Source: Dactylosporangium sucinum (GTDB lineage: Bacteria; Actinomycetota; Actinomycetes; Mycobacteriales; Micromonosporaceae). From it: 64,000 nt of DNA. The notes below the pieces were generated by a model. It saw only the letters and a program-made list of their open reading frames with translations. It searched no databases and was not told where the DNA came from. Numbering within the stretch: position 1 is the stretch's first letter; each line of letters begins with the position of its first letter. Positions 1 through 8,898 of the stretch are shown here, piece after piece. The position numbers were made by a program, and so were the translations under genes. The stretch is from the NCBI RefSeq assembly GCF_014647515.1, contig NZ_BMPI01000059.1, positions 1-64,000 of the forward strand, read 5' to 3'.

Positions 1-151
1 GCAACAGCGTCGCCGCATGCCAGAGCCTGGCCACCGGCTCCTGCGGCACGGCAAGCGCCCGCAACCCGGCGTACAGCACTCGACCCTCGATCGGGGCACT
101 GACCGCGGCCCGGGCAGCAAGCTCGGCAACCCTCGCCAGCGGGTGCGGCAT
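1..151 (-). CDS. SCO6745-like protein, N-terminal part, runs off left edge
   Basis: Fifty codons are visible from ATG at 151, preceded by a strong Shine-Dalgarno (AGGAGGGG on the minus strand, 166-159, 7 nt spacing), which is why this start is chosen. The peptide contains VARLWHAATLL. I associate the WHAATLL/WHAADLL string with SCO6745-family actinobacterial proteins (winged-helix fold, function unknown), where it lies in the second half of a protein of about 280 residues. Here it appears only about 45 residues after the start, so the protein may be a short version. The gene is divergent from the AraC-type regulator at 526. The family assignment is from memory of the motif. Confidence 0.5.
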   Translation of the reverse strand, partial: MPHPLARVAELAARAAVSAPIEGRVLYAGLRALAVPQEPVARLWHAATLL

Positions 152-336
152 CGGTCGGCCCCTCCTGTGGTCATGACAGCGCCCTCGGAGGCAGCCTCTC
201 ACCCGAACTACGAACAGCGCGGCCCCGATCCGACAACTCCGGTCAACATCAACCCAGCCAAAGCTTGCGACTGCAGCTGAGCTGCACACTCACCTCCGGC
301 CCCGCTGGGCGCACGAATGGCCGAGTCTAGCGAAGA

Positions 337-353
337 CTGTCAATTATTGACAG
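337..353. promoter_or_regulatory. 17-bp perfect palindrome containing TTGACA in both directions
   Basis: CTGTCAAT-T-ATTGACAG is a perfect inverted repeat with a one-base centre. It sits in a locally AT-rich stretch of the divergent spacer (152-525). Each half carries TTGACA, a consensus -35 hexamer facing outward: 347-352 for the rightward AraC-type gene and 343-338 for the leftward gene. No good -10 is evident at standard spacing on either side. It is either an overlapping promoter pair or an operator, plausibly for the adjacent regulator. The rest of the 374-bp spacer shows no gene. Confidence 0.5.
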
Positions 354-525
354 CAAGCTGGAATCGATCATGGGTATCCGGGCATTATGCGATGTCTGCC
401 ACGCAGAGAGTCCATGACGATCCGGGTGTGCGACACGCACACCAATGCGCCATGGCGGCCTGCTTGCAACATCACAAATGGCGGTGGCTGATCAATTTCT
501 GTGACGCCCGACCAACGGGGGATCG

Positions 526-1509
526 ATGTTCGAGATGGTGTTCAACAGTGAGAATCTGCCTACGGCGGATCGTTTCGCCTGCTGGCACGAGATGACATGC
601 CGCTCGCTCATTCCAACACGGGCGCAGGTTGACGACGCAGCAAACTTCCGGGCCGCGACCAGGTTATGGGGATCCGGCGCCATGCAGGTATCAGCCGAAA
701 CAGTGGAATCGTCGTTGCACGTGGAGCGCACCCCGAAACTCATCCGCCAGTCGGATCCGGAACAGTACCTGCTCGGCGTCATCCGCAATGGCATGTACGG
801 ATTCAGCCAGTTGGGTCGCGAGGCGAAAATCGGGGCCGGCGACATGCTCCTGTTCGACTCATCGCAACCGTTCCACGTCTGGTACCAGGGCGGCGGGCAC
901 CACATGTTCTGGCTGCCCAAGTCCTGGCTACCGCTGCCCGAGAGCAGGGTCGCCCCTCTCCTCGCCAGACGCTTGGCGGGACAGTACGGCATCGGCGGGC
1001 TCCTGTCCCACTGTCTGTCCGAGATCACCACGCAACCTGCCCGGTATCGGGCCGCCGAAATCACCCGGCTTCTTGACATCGCCCTGGACCTGCTCACCAC
1101 CATCCTCGCCCACGAACTCGACGCCCTCGGCGCCCTCCCACCCGACAACCACCGGCGAGCCCTCCTCACCCGCGTACATGTCTACATCCAGCAACACCTC
1201 TCCGACCCGGACCTGTCTCCCAGCACCATCGCCGCTACCCACCACATCTCCCTGCGCCACCTGCAGCAGCTCTTCGCGGCCAACGACACCACCCCAGCCG
1301 CCTGGATCCGCCGCCAACGCCTGGAACGCTGCCGACACGCCCTCGCCGACCCCGCCCAGCGCCAACTCCCCATCCACGCCATCGCCGCACGCTGGGGCTT
1401 CACCGACCACGCCCACTTCAGCCGGCTATTCCGAACCACCTACGGCGAATCCCCCCGGGACTACCGCAGCACGGTCGTACGCGAAACGACAAACCCACCG
1501 CGCGAATAG
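526..1509 (+). CDS. AraC-family transcriptional regulator
   Basis: A 327-residue protein starting at ATG 526, preceded by GGGGGA (516-521). The N-terminal half (about 15-190) looks like the AraC-binding-like domain of FeaR/NitR-type regulators, including a jelly-roll-like stretch GAGDMLLFDSSQPFHVWY. The C-terminal 100 residues (about 210-315) form a double helix-turn-helix: the first ends in ISLRHLQQLFAAND, the second contains WGFTDHAHFSRLFRTTYG and the SPRDYR ending typical of AraC/XylS. It acts as a cytoplasmic DNA-binding activator or repressor of unknown ligand. The palindrome at 337-353 is a candidate binding site. The neighbours (small secreted protein downstream, SCO6745-like gene upstream) do not reveal the inducer. 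Confidence 0.9.
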   Translation: MFEMVFNSENLPTADRFACWHEMTCRSLIPTRAQVDDAANFRAATRLWGSGAMQVSAETVESSLHVERTPKLIRQSDPEQYLLGVIRNGMYGFSQLGREAKIGAGDMLLFDSSQPFHVWYQGGGHHMFWLPKSWLPLPESRVAPLLARRLAGQYGIGGLLSHCLSEITTQPARYRAAEITRLLDIALDLLTTILAHELDALGALPPDNHRRALLTRVHVYIQQHLSDPDLSPSTIAATHHISLRHLQQLFAANDTTPAAWIRRQRLERCRHALADPAQRQLPIHAIAARWGFTDHAHFSRLFRTTYGESPRDYRSTVVRETTNPPRE

Positions 1510-1587
1510 ACAATGCCCGGACTGGGTCCCCTACGCGATTCTGAGTCCACGCCGAAAGGGAACCATCTTTCACGATAGGAGTTCGGA

Positions 1588-1878
1588 ATGCGTGCTCGCA
1601 GAATCCTTGCCGCCGTGGGCGTCGGCTCTGCACTCGCCGTCGGCCTCATGGCCACCCCCGCTCAGGCGGCACCCACTGGTTGTTGGACGGAGAAGACCAC
1701 CCCCTCCTTCGGCCGTGGCGCCTGTAACAACCTGTCGGGCGGCGGCATGTGGCGGCTGGGCATCAGGTGCACCGACGGCGACTGGAAATGGTCCGCGTGG
1801 AAGAGGGTCACCACCCCCACCAGCCTGCGCTGTGACGCCGGCACCATCATTGGCAACCCGTGGATCGACACGGCCTGA
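1588..1878 (+). CDS. Small secreted cysteine-containing protein
   Basis: A 96-residue protein with an AGGAGT ribosome binding site 5 nt before ATG 1588. Residues 1-27 are a classic Sec signal peptide: RARR, a hydrophobic core, then TPAQA-AP with predicted cleavage after Ala27. The mature part is about 69 residues, rich in Trp and Gly, with four cysteines (32, 46, 61, 82) that could make two disulfides. I do not recognise the family. Similar short exported actinobacterial proteins exist, but I cannot name a function. It follows the AraC-type gene by 78 bp on the same strand and is closed by a strong hairpin at 1906-1940, so the two may be cotranscribed. Confidence 0.75.
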   Translation: MRARRILAAVGVGSALAVGLMATPAQAAPTGCWTEKTTPSFGRGACNNLSGGGMWRLGIRCTDGDWKWSAWKRVTTPTSLRCDAGTIIGNPWIDTA

Positions 1879-1905
1879 GATCGCTACACCGCCGCTGAGT
1901 CGAAA

Positions 1906-1940
1906 ATGGCCAGCCCATCCCCATCGGATGGGCTGGCCAT
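1906..1940. terminator. Perfect 15-bp stem, 5-nt loop hairpin
   Basis: ATGGCCAGCCCATCC (1906-1920), loop CCATC, then the exact reverse complement (1926-1940). It lies 27 bp after the stop of the small secreted protein and has no T-run, as is common for actinobacterial terminators. It may act for rightward transcription; the leftward S9 peptidase ends at 2250, so it could serve both directions. Confidence 0.75.
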
Positions 1941-2035
1941 CGCAGAAGCGGCGTGGCCAGGGCAGCCGGTGGCCGGTGGCCGCTGTTCCCCGGGTCCGCT
2001 GGCGACACGCGGGCGGGTCGTCCGCTGACCGAGGT

Positions 2036-2233
2036 TGGGATCCTCGCCCGGTCTTCGATGGGCATGTGCCCTGGCGTGACATCGGTCCGCAGCCTGTGTA
2101 TGCGGTGTCTGGTGAGTCGGCCAACTTCTCCTGGCGAGACGGCGTCGTCAACATCGAGGGCAACTACTCGCCGGCCGCTGAGCGAATCGCTGACCAGCTC
2201 GGTAGACGGGTGCAGGGAGACGATGGGGACTGA
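2036..2233 (+). pseudogene. Possible C-terminal gene relic, unknown family
   Basis: One frame from about 2036 to TGA 2231-2233 reads like real protein, unlike the Arg/Pro/Ser-rich noise around it: segments VFDGHVPWRDIGPQPVYAV, ANFSWRDGVVNIEGNYS and AAERIADQLGRRV. There is no convincing start or ribosome binding site, so this looks like the end of a gene whose 5' part is lost. I do not recognise the family. It is convergent with the S9 peptidase, whose stop lies 17 bp further on. The rest of 1941-2249 shows nothing. Confidence 0.35.
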
Positions 2234-2249
2234 TCCCTCCGGGTCCTTG

Positions 2250-4343
2250 TCACCCGAGGAGACTCGGCCGTTGCCAATCCTCGCCGTGCACGTGGTGGGC
2301 GAGGAAGGCGAGAACGGTGGAGTACCAGAGCTTGGCGTGGTTGGGTTTGAGGATCCAGTGGTTCTCGTCGGGGAAGAAGAGGAACTTGTGCGGGCTCGAT
2401 CCGTTCTCTGTCTTCGACCGCGACAGCAGGTCCCACCACAGGCGCAGGGCCTCACCAATCGGTACCCGATAGTCCTTGTCGCCGTGGATGACGAGCATCG
2501 GGGTGGTGATGGCGTCGGCGAAGCGGTGCGGTGAGTTGGCGTCTGCCATCTCGTGGGTCATTTCGCGGGCCCAGTAGTACGACGTGTCGGTGGTCGCCAA
2601 CGCCTCGTCGAGCGCCCACAGCGACGCGTGGGTGACGATTGCTGCGAATCGGTCGGTGTGCCCGGCTATCCAGTTGGTCAGGTAGCCGCCGAAGGAGCCG
2701 CCCATGGCGGCGGAGCGGCCGGCGTCGATGTCGGCGCGCGCCTGCGCGGCGTCGGTGATCGTCATCAGGTCGGTGTACGGGGCGTCACCCCATGCACCCC
2801 AGCCGCGCCGGATGAAGTCGATGCCGTATCCGGTGGACAGGGCGGGGTCGGGCAGCAGGACCGCGTACCCGTGGGCCACGGCGATCCACGGGTTCCAACG
2901 CCAGGACCACGTATTCCAGGAACGAAGCGGCCCGCCGTGGATCCACAGCAGCAGAGGCGCGGGCGAATTCGCGCTGGCCAGTTCCGGCAGCGCCAGCCAG
3001 GCGCGCAGCGACGTGCCATCTGCGGCGGTTGTGGTGACCTCCTCCAGCCGTCCCGGTACCCCGAAGCTGGCGCCGAGCGCCTCGGTCGGGCCAGGCAGGA
3101 GCTCCACCGCCGACGCCCGATCAACGGGGATCCGAACCGGGGCGGGCGGACTGTTGATGGACGAGCGCAGCGCGTAGATCCAGTGCCCGTCCGGCGATAC
3201 CTGGATGTCGGTGTAGGCGCCGTCATCGTGGGTCAACCGGGTGAGGTGTCCGGTCGCGGCGTCCACGTGCCACAACGGCGAGCGTCCGTGATCGTCGGCG
3301 GCCACGACCAACGCCATACTGTCCGGCGTCCAGCGGGCGGACTGGGGCCAGCGGTCCCAGGTTTCGGTCAGTGCCTGAACTGGGCCGCCGGTGAGCGGGA
3401 CGATCCCCATCCAGCAGTCGCCGGGATCGTGCGGTGCGGACCGCCGGCGAACGACGACCGCAACGTTCGTCCCGTCGGGGGAACAGCGCGGCGATTCGTA
3501 CTCGTGGTCGACGTCGTCAGCCAGCGTTCGGCGTTCGCCGGTCGCCACGTCGATCGTCACCAGCGTGTACCGCTGGGACCCAGCGGGTTCGGCGACCGCC
3601 CACACCGCGACCACGGTGCGGCCGTCGGGCGCGATGTCCCAGCTGCACTCGTCGTCCAGCGCCCGACCGACGTGGCCGGTGAGGTCGCGCAGATCCAGTT
3701 GGGCATCCCCGAGGGTGGCGTCCTCGGCGAAGTCGGCGACCAGCAGACGGGTCCGTTCCGGCCCAAGATCGTGATCCCAGTACCGGACCGGGTACTCCTC
3801 GTGCAGGATCGCCGAGACCCCCGCCTCCTTCCGCGTCGCGCGGATCTTCTTGTCATCGGCCGCGTCGGCGGACGACGGCATCATCGCCGAGCCAACGACG
3901 ACCGTCCCGGCCCCGCTCACGACGACGCCACGCACGCCCCCTGGCGGGCAGGCGACCACGCGGGCATCGCCGCCGATCGCCGGCTGCAGCCACAATGCTG
4001 CCCTCGGCCCTTCGTCGGTGTCACCGTCGGGCTCCGGCCGTGCCGACACGAACAACAGATCACCCGACGGCGTGAAGGCGGCAGCCGACTCGCCCTGGCT
4101 GCTGCGGGTCAGCCGCCGGGCCGGCCGCGCCCCGTCCGGGTCGACCTCCCACAACGCCGTGGTATAGCGGGTCTTCTTGCGATCGGGCCGCGCCACTCCC
4201 ACGACAAGTCGACGGCCGTCCGGCGACAGCCACAGCCCAGCGACCCGCGGTAGACCAATGTAGGCATCGAGATCCGCGAACGGATCGCCGGGTTGCTCAT
4301 CTGCGTTGGCATCGGTGACCACCACGCCTTTGTACCACCGCAC
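2250..4343 (-). CDS. S9-family serine peptidase (acylaminoacyl/prolyl oligopeptidase type)
   Basis: A 697-residue peptidase of usual family length. The N-terminal two thirds (about 20-430) carries repeated LWLSPDGRRL, RCSPDGTNV, RWTPDSMAL and VSPDGHWIY strings, the blades of a beta-propeller (WD40-like/DPP N-terminal). The C-terminal third is an alpha/beta hydrolase: nucleophile Ser about 550 in GGSFGGYL, Asp about 624 in HGDKDYRVP and His about 662 in DENHWILKP, a complete catalytic triad. It should cleave short or N-acylated peptides. No signal peptide is seen, so it is probably cytoplasmic. The first codon is GTG at 4343; GTG codons at 4325 or 4322, just after AAAGG, are alternatives. Monocistronic; it converges on the gene relic at 2036-2233. 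Confidence 0.9.
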   Translation of the reverse strand: MRWYKGVVVTDANADEQPGDPFADLDAYIGLPRVAGLWLSPDGRRLVVGVARPDRKKTRYTTALWEVDPDGARPARRLTRSSQGESAAAFTPSGDLLFVSARPEPDGDTDEGPRAALWLQPAIGGDARVVACPPGGVRGVVVSGAGTVVVGSAMMPSSADAADDKKIRATRKEAGVSAILHEEYPVRYWDHDLGPERTRLLVADFAEDATLGDAQLDLRDLTGHVGRALDDECSWDIAPDGRTVVAVWAVAEPAGSQRYTLVTIDVATGERRTLADDVDHEYESPRCSPDGTNVAVVVRRRSAPHDPGDCWMGIVPLTGGPVQALTETWDRWPQSARWTPDSMALVVAADDHGRSPLWHVDAATGHLTRLTHDDGAYTDIQVSPDGHWIYALRSSINSPPAPVRIPVDRASAVELLPGPTEALGASFGVPGRLEEVTTTAADGTSLRAWLALPELASANSPAPLLLWIHGGPLRSWNTWSWRWNPWIAVAHGYAVLLPDPALSTGYGIDFIRRGWGAWGDAPYTDLMTITDAAQARADIDAGRSAAMGGSFGGYLTNWIAGHTDRFAAIVTHASLWALDEALATTDTSYYWAREMTHEMADANSPHRFADAITTPMLVIHGDKDYRVPIGEALRLWWDLLSRSKTENGSSPHKFLFFPDENHWILKPNHAKLWYSTVLAFLAHHVHGEDWQRPSLLG

Positions 4344-4928
4344 CCCGCTGCCAGAAACGTCAGAACATCTGCCGAAAGAAAGGCCGCGCTGAAGCAGGCG
4401 TCCTCGGCGCTGCAGCAGTATCCCGTCCGCACCAGCCGATGCACCTCACGACATCCACATCTGCCGCTGTCCAGGCACTAACGGTGCCCAAGTCCTGACC
4501 AACCGGCCTCCCACACAGTGGTGGCCTACGGCGCCCGGATTGCGGTGCGCCGGCCGCCCCGATGACTCGCGAGTCGGCGCGGGCCGACGACTGGCGTTCT
4601 GAGCCATCGCGGCGGCTGCGGCGGCCGAGCACCACCAACACCGGCCAGGCCACGGCTGCTGGTGGGTCGGCTGGCCGGAAGGGCATGATCATCTCTTCGG
4701 CCGTCGAGGCGGCCGTCCTCGGGTGCCCGCAGAGTCGACTGGTTGTTGCGGTTGCCGTGCGGTGGCCGTCGCTCACCTCGTGTGATTCGAGGCGTTGCCA
4801 GGGTGACATTTCAACACCCACGTCGGAAGAGCGCGCAGGAACTGCAAACATTGATGAGCAGTGCGCGTCATGCCTTGCCAGGTCGAGAGCGCCGCGTCCG
4901 GCCAAACATCGCATGGAGAGTGCCGTCG
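4344..4928. other. Intergenic spacer between divergent genes
   Basis: No convincing gene. The spacer separates the leftward peptidase from the rightward acyltransferase and should hold both promoters. It contains one copy of the recurrent motif CATCTGCCGCTGTCC (4458-4472) seen in several other spacers of this window. No strong hairpin or promoter was recognised. Confidence 0.4.
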
Positions 4929-6377
4929 GTGGACCACGAACGGTTGAGCGCCCTCGACACTGCCTTCCTACGCCTGGAATCCCCGCAGGCACCCATGCAT
5001 CTGGGCGCCCTGGCCATTTTCCAACCGCGGGAGAAGATCCCGCCCGCCCGGCTCGCCGCGGTGCTCGGCGAACGCGTCAGGCGGATACCGGCGCTGCGCC
5101 AGCGCGCCCGCACGACCTGGTGGCCACCTGGCGGCGCGGTATGGACACCCGACACAACGTTCGACCCGTCCCAGCACATACGCGTCCACCAGCTGAAGCG
5201 AGCCAAGAACGCGATGACCGTGCTCGCCAGCGAACTGATGGCCGAACCCCTCGACCTCAGCCGCCCCTTGTGGCAAATACACCTGATGACCGGCCTACCT
5301 GAGGGCCGCTTCGCGCTACTGATCAAACTTCACCACGCCATGGCCGACGGACTCCGCGCGGTTGAACTGGGCCTTCGCCTGTTCGACGGATTCACCGACC
5401 ACCAGCCAAACCACCCCCAACCGGACTCGACCACAGCCATGGCGCCACCCACCCCGACGGCCGTCCAGGCAGCCGCCGAGCGAGCGACCCGAGCGGCACA
5501 TGCCATCGCCGACGTCGCCCGTAGCGCCAAGCGCATTCCCCGCACACTCAGCCTCGCCGCCAGCAGCGCGGGGATCGCCGCATCCCTGCTGTCGAACGTA
5601 CGCCTCGCCGTGTTGCTGCCATCAACACTCGGCAGTTCCCTCCACGACACCATGCACGCCATCGCCCGCACCGCCGCAGCACCCAAGACGCCACCACGAA
5701 CGGCACGATCCCTCGCCCTCCTCCGGCTCAACACCCATGACGTCCGGCACGTGCGCAAACACTACGGCGGCACCGAGCACGACGTCCTGCTGGCCGTCAT
5801 CACCGGCGCGCTGCGCCGCTGGCTCGTCGCCAACAACCAGCGCCCCGAGAACCTCAACATCCGAGCGCTCATCCCGGTCAGCCGACGCGGCCGCACCACC
5901 CAGCCACAACGTCACAACGTGCTGTCCGGCTACCTGTGCGATCTGCCGATCCAGCAGGACGACCCGATCACCATGCTGCACCACGTCCGCGCCGCGATGG
6001 ATCGCCACAAGGCCGCCGGATTCGCCCGCGGCCCAGGCGCGTTCCCCGTGCTCACCGAACAGATCCCGGTTCCCGCACAACACCTCACCATCCCCCTCCT
6101 GCGCCGTGCCGGCCCGCTGCTGTTCGACACGATCATCACGAACGTCCCGGTCCCCTCACGACCGATAACACTCGCCGGGGCCCCACTCCACCACGCGTAT
6201 CCCATCGCTCCCCTGGCCCACGGCCAGGCACTCGGCATCGCACTGTCGACCTACCGAGAATCGGTCCACATCGGACTCCACGCCGACCACCGGGCCGTGC
6301 CAGACCTCAACCGCCTCGCCAACGCCATCCCGACCGCGCTCACCGCCCTGGCCCATGCCATCAGCCCGGCACCCTGA
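4929..6377 (+). CDS. WS/DGAT family wax ester synthase/diacylglycerol acyltransferase
   Basis: A 482-residue protein. I start it at GTG 4929 because GGAGAG lies 8 bp upstream and the translation then begins VDHERLSALDTAFLRLESP, matching the usual start of this family. The reading frame is open further upstream, but that part is not family-like. The acyltransferase motif HHAMADG lies around residue 135, with His-His-x-x-x-Asp-Gly intact. The C-terminal half has the expected PVSRRG and NVPVPS-type strings. The enzyme transfers acyl-CoA to fatty alcohol or diacylglycerol, making wax ester or triacylglycerol storage lipid at the inner membrane face. It stands alone, with no lipid genes beside it. 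Confidence 0.92.
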   Translation: MDHERLSALDTAFLRLESPQAPMHLGALAIFQPREKIPPARLAAVLGERVRRIPALRQRARTTWWPPGGAVWTPDTTFDPSQHIRVHQLKRAKNAMTVLASELMAEPLDLSRPLWQIHLMTGLPEGRFALLIKLHHAMADGLRAVELGLRLFDGFTDHQPNHPQPDSTTAMAPPTPTAVQAAAERATRAAHAIADVARSAKRIPRTLSLAASSAGIAASLLSNVRLAVLLPSTLGSSLHDTMHAIARTAAAPKTPPRTARSLALLRLNTHDVRHVRKHYGGTEHDVLLAVITGALRRWLVANNQRPENLNIRALIPVSRRGRTTQPQRHNVLSGYLCDLPIQQDDPITMLHHVRAAMDRHKAAGFARGPGAFPVLTEQIPVPAQHLTIPLLRRAGPLLFDTIITNVPVPSRPITLAGAPLHHAYPIAPLAHGQALGIALSTYRESVHIGLHADHRAVPDLNRLANAIPTALTALAHAISPAP

Positions 6378-7253
6378 CCGGTCAGCCGCCCGACGCACAC
6401 AGCTGCCACCCGGACGACCAGTACGACACAAAACAGCCATACCTGAAAAATCACCGGTGCGGGCCGAACCGCTGCGGCCGACCCGCCCAGCGCGCGAGAT
6501 TCACGCACGTTCTCGGTGAGGAACCGGTGGAAGCTGCAGTAACAAACTGCGCGGCCTCGGACGCGGGTGTCCGTTCTCGACGATGCTGTGAACTTCCCGC
6601 TTCAGATGAAGCGCTACCCGAGAAGTCCGACCGTAGTTGAGAGCTCTGGAGGTCGCCCTACAGACGCGCGGTACTGGATGAGTCGCGAGCGCGCTCGAGT
6701 CCGGCGGGCCGACCCGGTCGTACTGATCGCCCCGCTCCCCCGCTGCGGTCGTCGTGCTGGCACGCAGTGACAGCCGGGACAGCACGAGGACGACCGCGTA
6801 GCCACTTCGGTGGCCGGCGCCGACTCGCCCTACCAAGCCGCGGCGGGCGGCGAAAACCAGCATGACTCCGCGATGGGTCGCCTCCAGAGTCGGGGAAGCA
6901 GGCTATTCAGGTACCGCTCGACCCGGACACGCGGGGCAGCGTCACCGGCAGCCGGATCAGCTTACGCAGGAAGCTCCACCCGGGAGTTGGGTCGTCGGCG
7001 TGGCACAGCGCCTCGGCGTCGACGCTCGCATACGCGCCGTTGATCTGGGCGGCGACCGCGACCAGGGTCGCCGCTGCGTTCACCGAACTCGCCCGGGCGA
7101 TCTGACGCGGACCCGATACGGATTCCACGCGTCCGCCAATCCCGCAACGCAACTGTGAGTCTCGGCGCTCCGCCCAAGTCGGATGCCAGGTCGCAGCGGT
7201 TGGGGTCGCAACGGATGTGGACGTGGCAGGCCTCAGCGACGCAGACTGGGGCC
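6378..7253. other. Spacer with possible decayed minus-strand gene
   Basis: No intact gene. On the minus strand between about 7270 and 6910 two frames look briefly protein-like: CHVHIRCDPNRCDLASDLGG in one frame (about 7230-7170), then AATLVAVAAQINGAYASVDA and GWSFLRKLIRLPVTLPRV in another (about 7075-6930). This is what a frameshifted, decayed gene would look like, but I cannot name it. From 6378 to 6900 I see nothing. Confidence 0.3.
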
Positions 7254-7811
7254 GTGACGTCCCGGTACATTCCGCTGGCGCTGGGCGAGGTCGGTTGGCT
7301 CTTCCCCGCCCTGACGGAACGGACGGAACACGACCGGGTTCGTGAGCTCTTGCAAGCCGCCGACGAAACTCTCTATCGGCTGGGGCAGCAGCTCGGTGCA
7401 CGACCCGACGCTCAGCTCTGGGGCGTCCCACTGCACCGCTTCCACTATCAGCGGCTTGGGCCCGAACCGGAGTTCCCGGTCACGATCCTGGCCGGCGAGG
7501 GTGGAGCAGATCAGATCTGGGTGGACATCCTCTGCGCCCCGGTGGGCCGCGGACCGTACCATCGGCCCGGACCACCGTGGCAGGTACACACCACGATCTC
7601 GCTCAGTTGTGACTCCCACCCGACCATCTGCGGCGTCCACCAGGTCGACGCCCGGACCGGGCCGCCGGTCGAGACCCCGATCGAGGCCGCCACCGAGGTA
7701 CAGGCTGCCGCCGCATGGCTGCTGCAACGACTGGCCGCCGAGACTGCGGACTCACTCCGAAAACACGACCCAAACCGCGGACACCCGCCGCCACCTCGAC
7801 GCCGCGACTGA
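7254..7811 (+). CDS. Hypothetical protein
   Basis: A 185-residue protein starting at GTG 7254 (VTSRYIPLALGEVGWLFPAL). The frame is open upstream, but that part overlaps protein-like sequence on the other strand and is not included; the ribosome binding site is weak. The composition is globular and acidic, with an amphipathic region ALTERTEHDRVRELLQAADE around residues 20-40 and a proline/arginine-rich tail. No signal peptide, membrane segment or known motif is visible. I do not recognise the family. It stands alone, followed by about 200 bp of spacer and a convergent hypothetical gene. Confidence 0.65.
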   Translation: MTSRYIPLALGEVGWLFPALTERTEHDRVRELLQAADETLYRLGQQLGARPDAQLWGVPLHRFHYQRLGPEPEFPVTILAGEGGADQIWVDILCAPVGRGPYHRPGPPWQVHTTISLSCDSHPTICGVHQVDARTGPPVETPIEAATEVQAAAAWLLQRLAAETADSLRKHDPNRGHPPPPRRRD

Positions 7812-8011
7812 CCCGCTGGCGACCATGGACAGGACCTCTGCGTGCCCGGAGCGAGGTCCGCGTTCATGCCACCGCCGCCTGCGATGGCCGCGACAACCGT
7901 GACGCTGGCAGCGCGTGGTCCAGAGCCGTAACCGCCGCGCTGGGGGCAATCGGTGCGGCCGTCGTGCTGATGCGTCGAGCTGGCTCCATCCCTGGGCGAG
8001 CTGCAGGCGGC

Positions 8012-8368
8012 TCAAGCGTCGAGCTTCTTGAGTTCGGCGACCGCGGCCTCCTTGGACTCGACCTGGCGTCCGACTCCGCCGCCGACCACCATGACGCTCC
8101 AACGGGTGCCTTCCGGCGAACGGACAGCCGCCGCAAGGACCTCACCGTCCGGCCTGACCGCGAGGACGTGCGTGCCCTTGTCGATGAGCTCCGGTGTGCC
8201 CACTGCGCCACCGTAGCGCCAAGTTAGCTCCGCCGGCGGCCCCGCCCACCCGCCGCTTCGGTGCCTCCCCAAGGCCGAATCGACGGTTTCGGTCCGCTTA
8301 CCGTTGCGGTAGGTGTAGTTGGGTGTACGAGCCAACCTGCCGTAGTGCATCGCCGGCGGCTTCGGCAC
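8012..8368 (-). CDS. Hypothetical 118-residue protein
   Basis: A small basic protein. The first 50 residues are Tyr/Arg-rich (RTPNYTYRNGKRTETVDS); the second half looks like a compact beta-rich domain (GTHVLAVRPDGEVLAAAVRS, then WSVMVVGGGVGRQVESKEAA). No signal or membrane segment. Codon use is that of a real gene. The family is unknown to me. It is flanked on its 5' side by repeat copies of families A and B (8387-8898), which separate it from the short-chain dehydrogenase. Confidence 0.6.
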   Translation of the reverse strand: MPKPPAMHYGRLARTPNYTYRNGKRTETVDSALGRHRSGGWAGPPAELTWRYGGAVGTPELIDKGTHVLAVRPDGEVLAAAVRSPEGTRWSVMVVGGGVGRQVESKEAAVAELKKLDA

Positions 8369-8386
8369 CGAGCGGTCCTGTGGGTG

Positions 8387-8580
8387 CTCTTCGGCGTTTC
8401 CGAAGAGGTCACGCCCACGCGAACGCGCTGGTCCTCGCCTTGATCACTTCCTGCTTGCCGTCGGTCAACTGGCGGTGACGTAAGTGGTGACCACTTCGGA
8501 GTTCCGCTCCCGAGCAAGGTGCAGACCCGCGTCCATGCCTTACGGCCACGGCGATCGCGGGGCGTCTGGCCAGGTTGTCT
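8387..8580. repeat. Dispersed repeat family A, copy 1
   Basis: Starts with a perfect 8-bp stem, 5-nt loop hairpin, CTCTTCGG-CGTTT-CCGAAGAG (8387-8407), then continues through sequence shared with 13690-13912 (copy 2). Read on the minus strand, both copies encode the same protein-like string (AGLHLARE...SEVVTTYVTAS here, AGLHLAGE...TEVVTTYIAPS in copy 2), followed by IKARTSAFAWA and stop here versus LKARTSVFVRA and stop in copy 2. The repeat therefore looks like the decayed 3' end of a gene family or mobile element rather than a simple palindromic element. Confidence 0.65.
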
Positions 8581-8687
8581 CGACGCCCGTTGAAGTAGGT
8601 TCAGCGTAGTACAACGCTTAGGTGTGAACCATGTGGCTGCACCGCCTCTGACCTGCCGCGATGCAACGACGTGCGCAAACGTGGGAG

Positions 8688-8898
8688 CAGTTCAGCGCGG
8701 TACGGCGCGGTTTGGGGAGCCGTTGCGCTCCCGCTTTGCCCCCCGTCCGGTGGTGGACGTTCGCCGACGGCGGGCGGTGTCGCCGGTGGCGTCGGCGCCC
8801 ACACGCGCATCCGGGTGACGGTTCGGACCTGCTGGCGACGGCGGGCAGTCGCCCAACTGGAACAGGAGTCCGGTCCCTCAAGGTTGATCGCAGCTGCG
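8688..8898. repeat. Dispersed repeat family B, copy 1
   Basis: About 210 bp similar to 42757-42945. Shared landmarks in order: a TTTGGGG-GCCGTTG-GCTCCCGCTTT block, an ACGTTCGCC/ACGTTCGCCC block, then AGTCGCCCAACTGG-ACAGGA and CCTCAAGGTT-ATCGC. On the minus strand both copies read PVPVGRL...VAS and KAGAQR-PK. The right end overlaps the last codons of the short-chain dehydrogenase (stop at 8878), so the insertion probably supplied that stop codon. Confidence 0.65.

Noticed and set aside
629-2233. A 534-codon open frame overlapping the AraC gene
   Set aside because: Its composition (Pro/Ser/Arg/Thr-rich) is typical of a shadow of high-GC coding sequence; only its last 60 codons, beyond the AraC gene, look protein-like and are listed as a relic.
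2553-4253. Long open frame opposite the S9 peptidase
   Set aside because: Antisense shadow: Arg/Gly/Val-rich, no ribosome binding site, while the other strand carries a complete peptidase.
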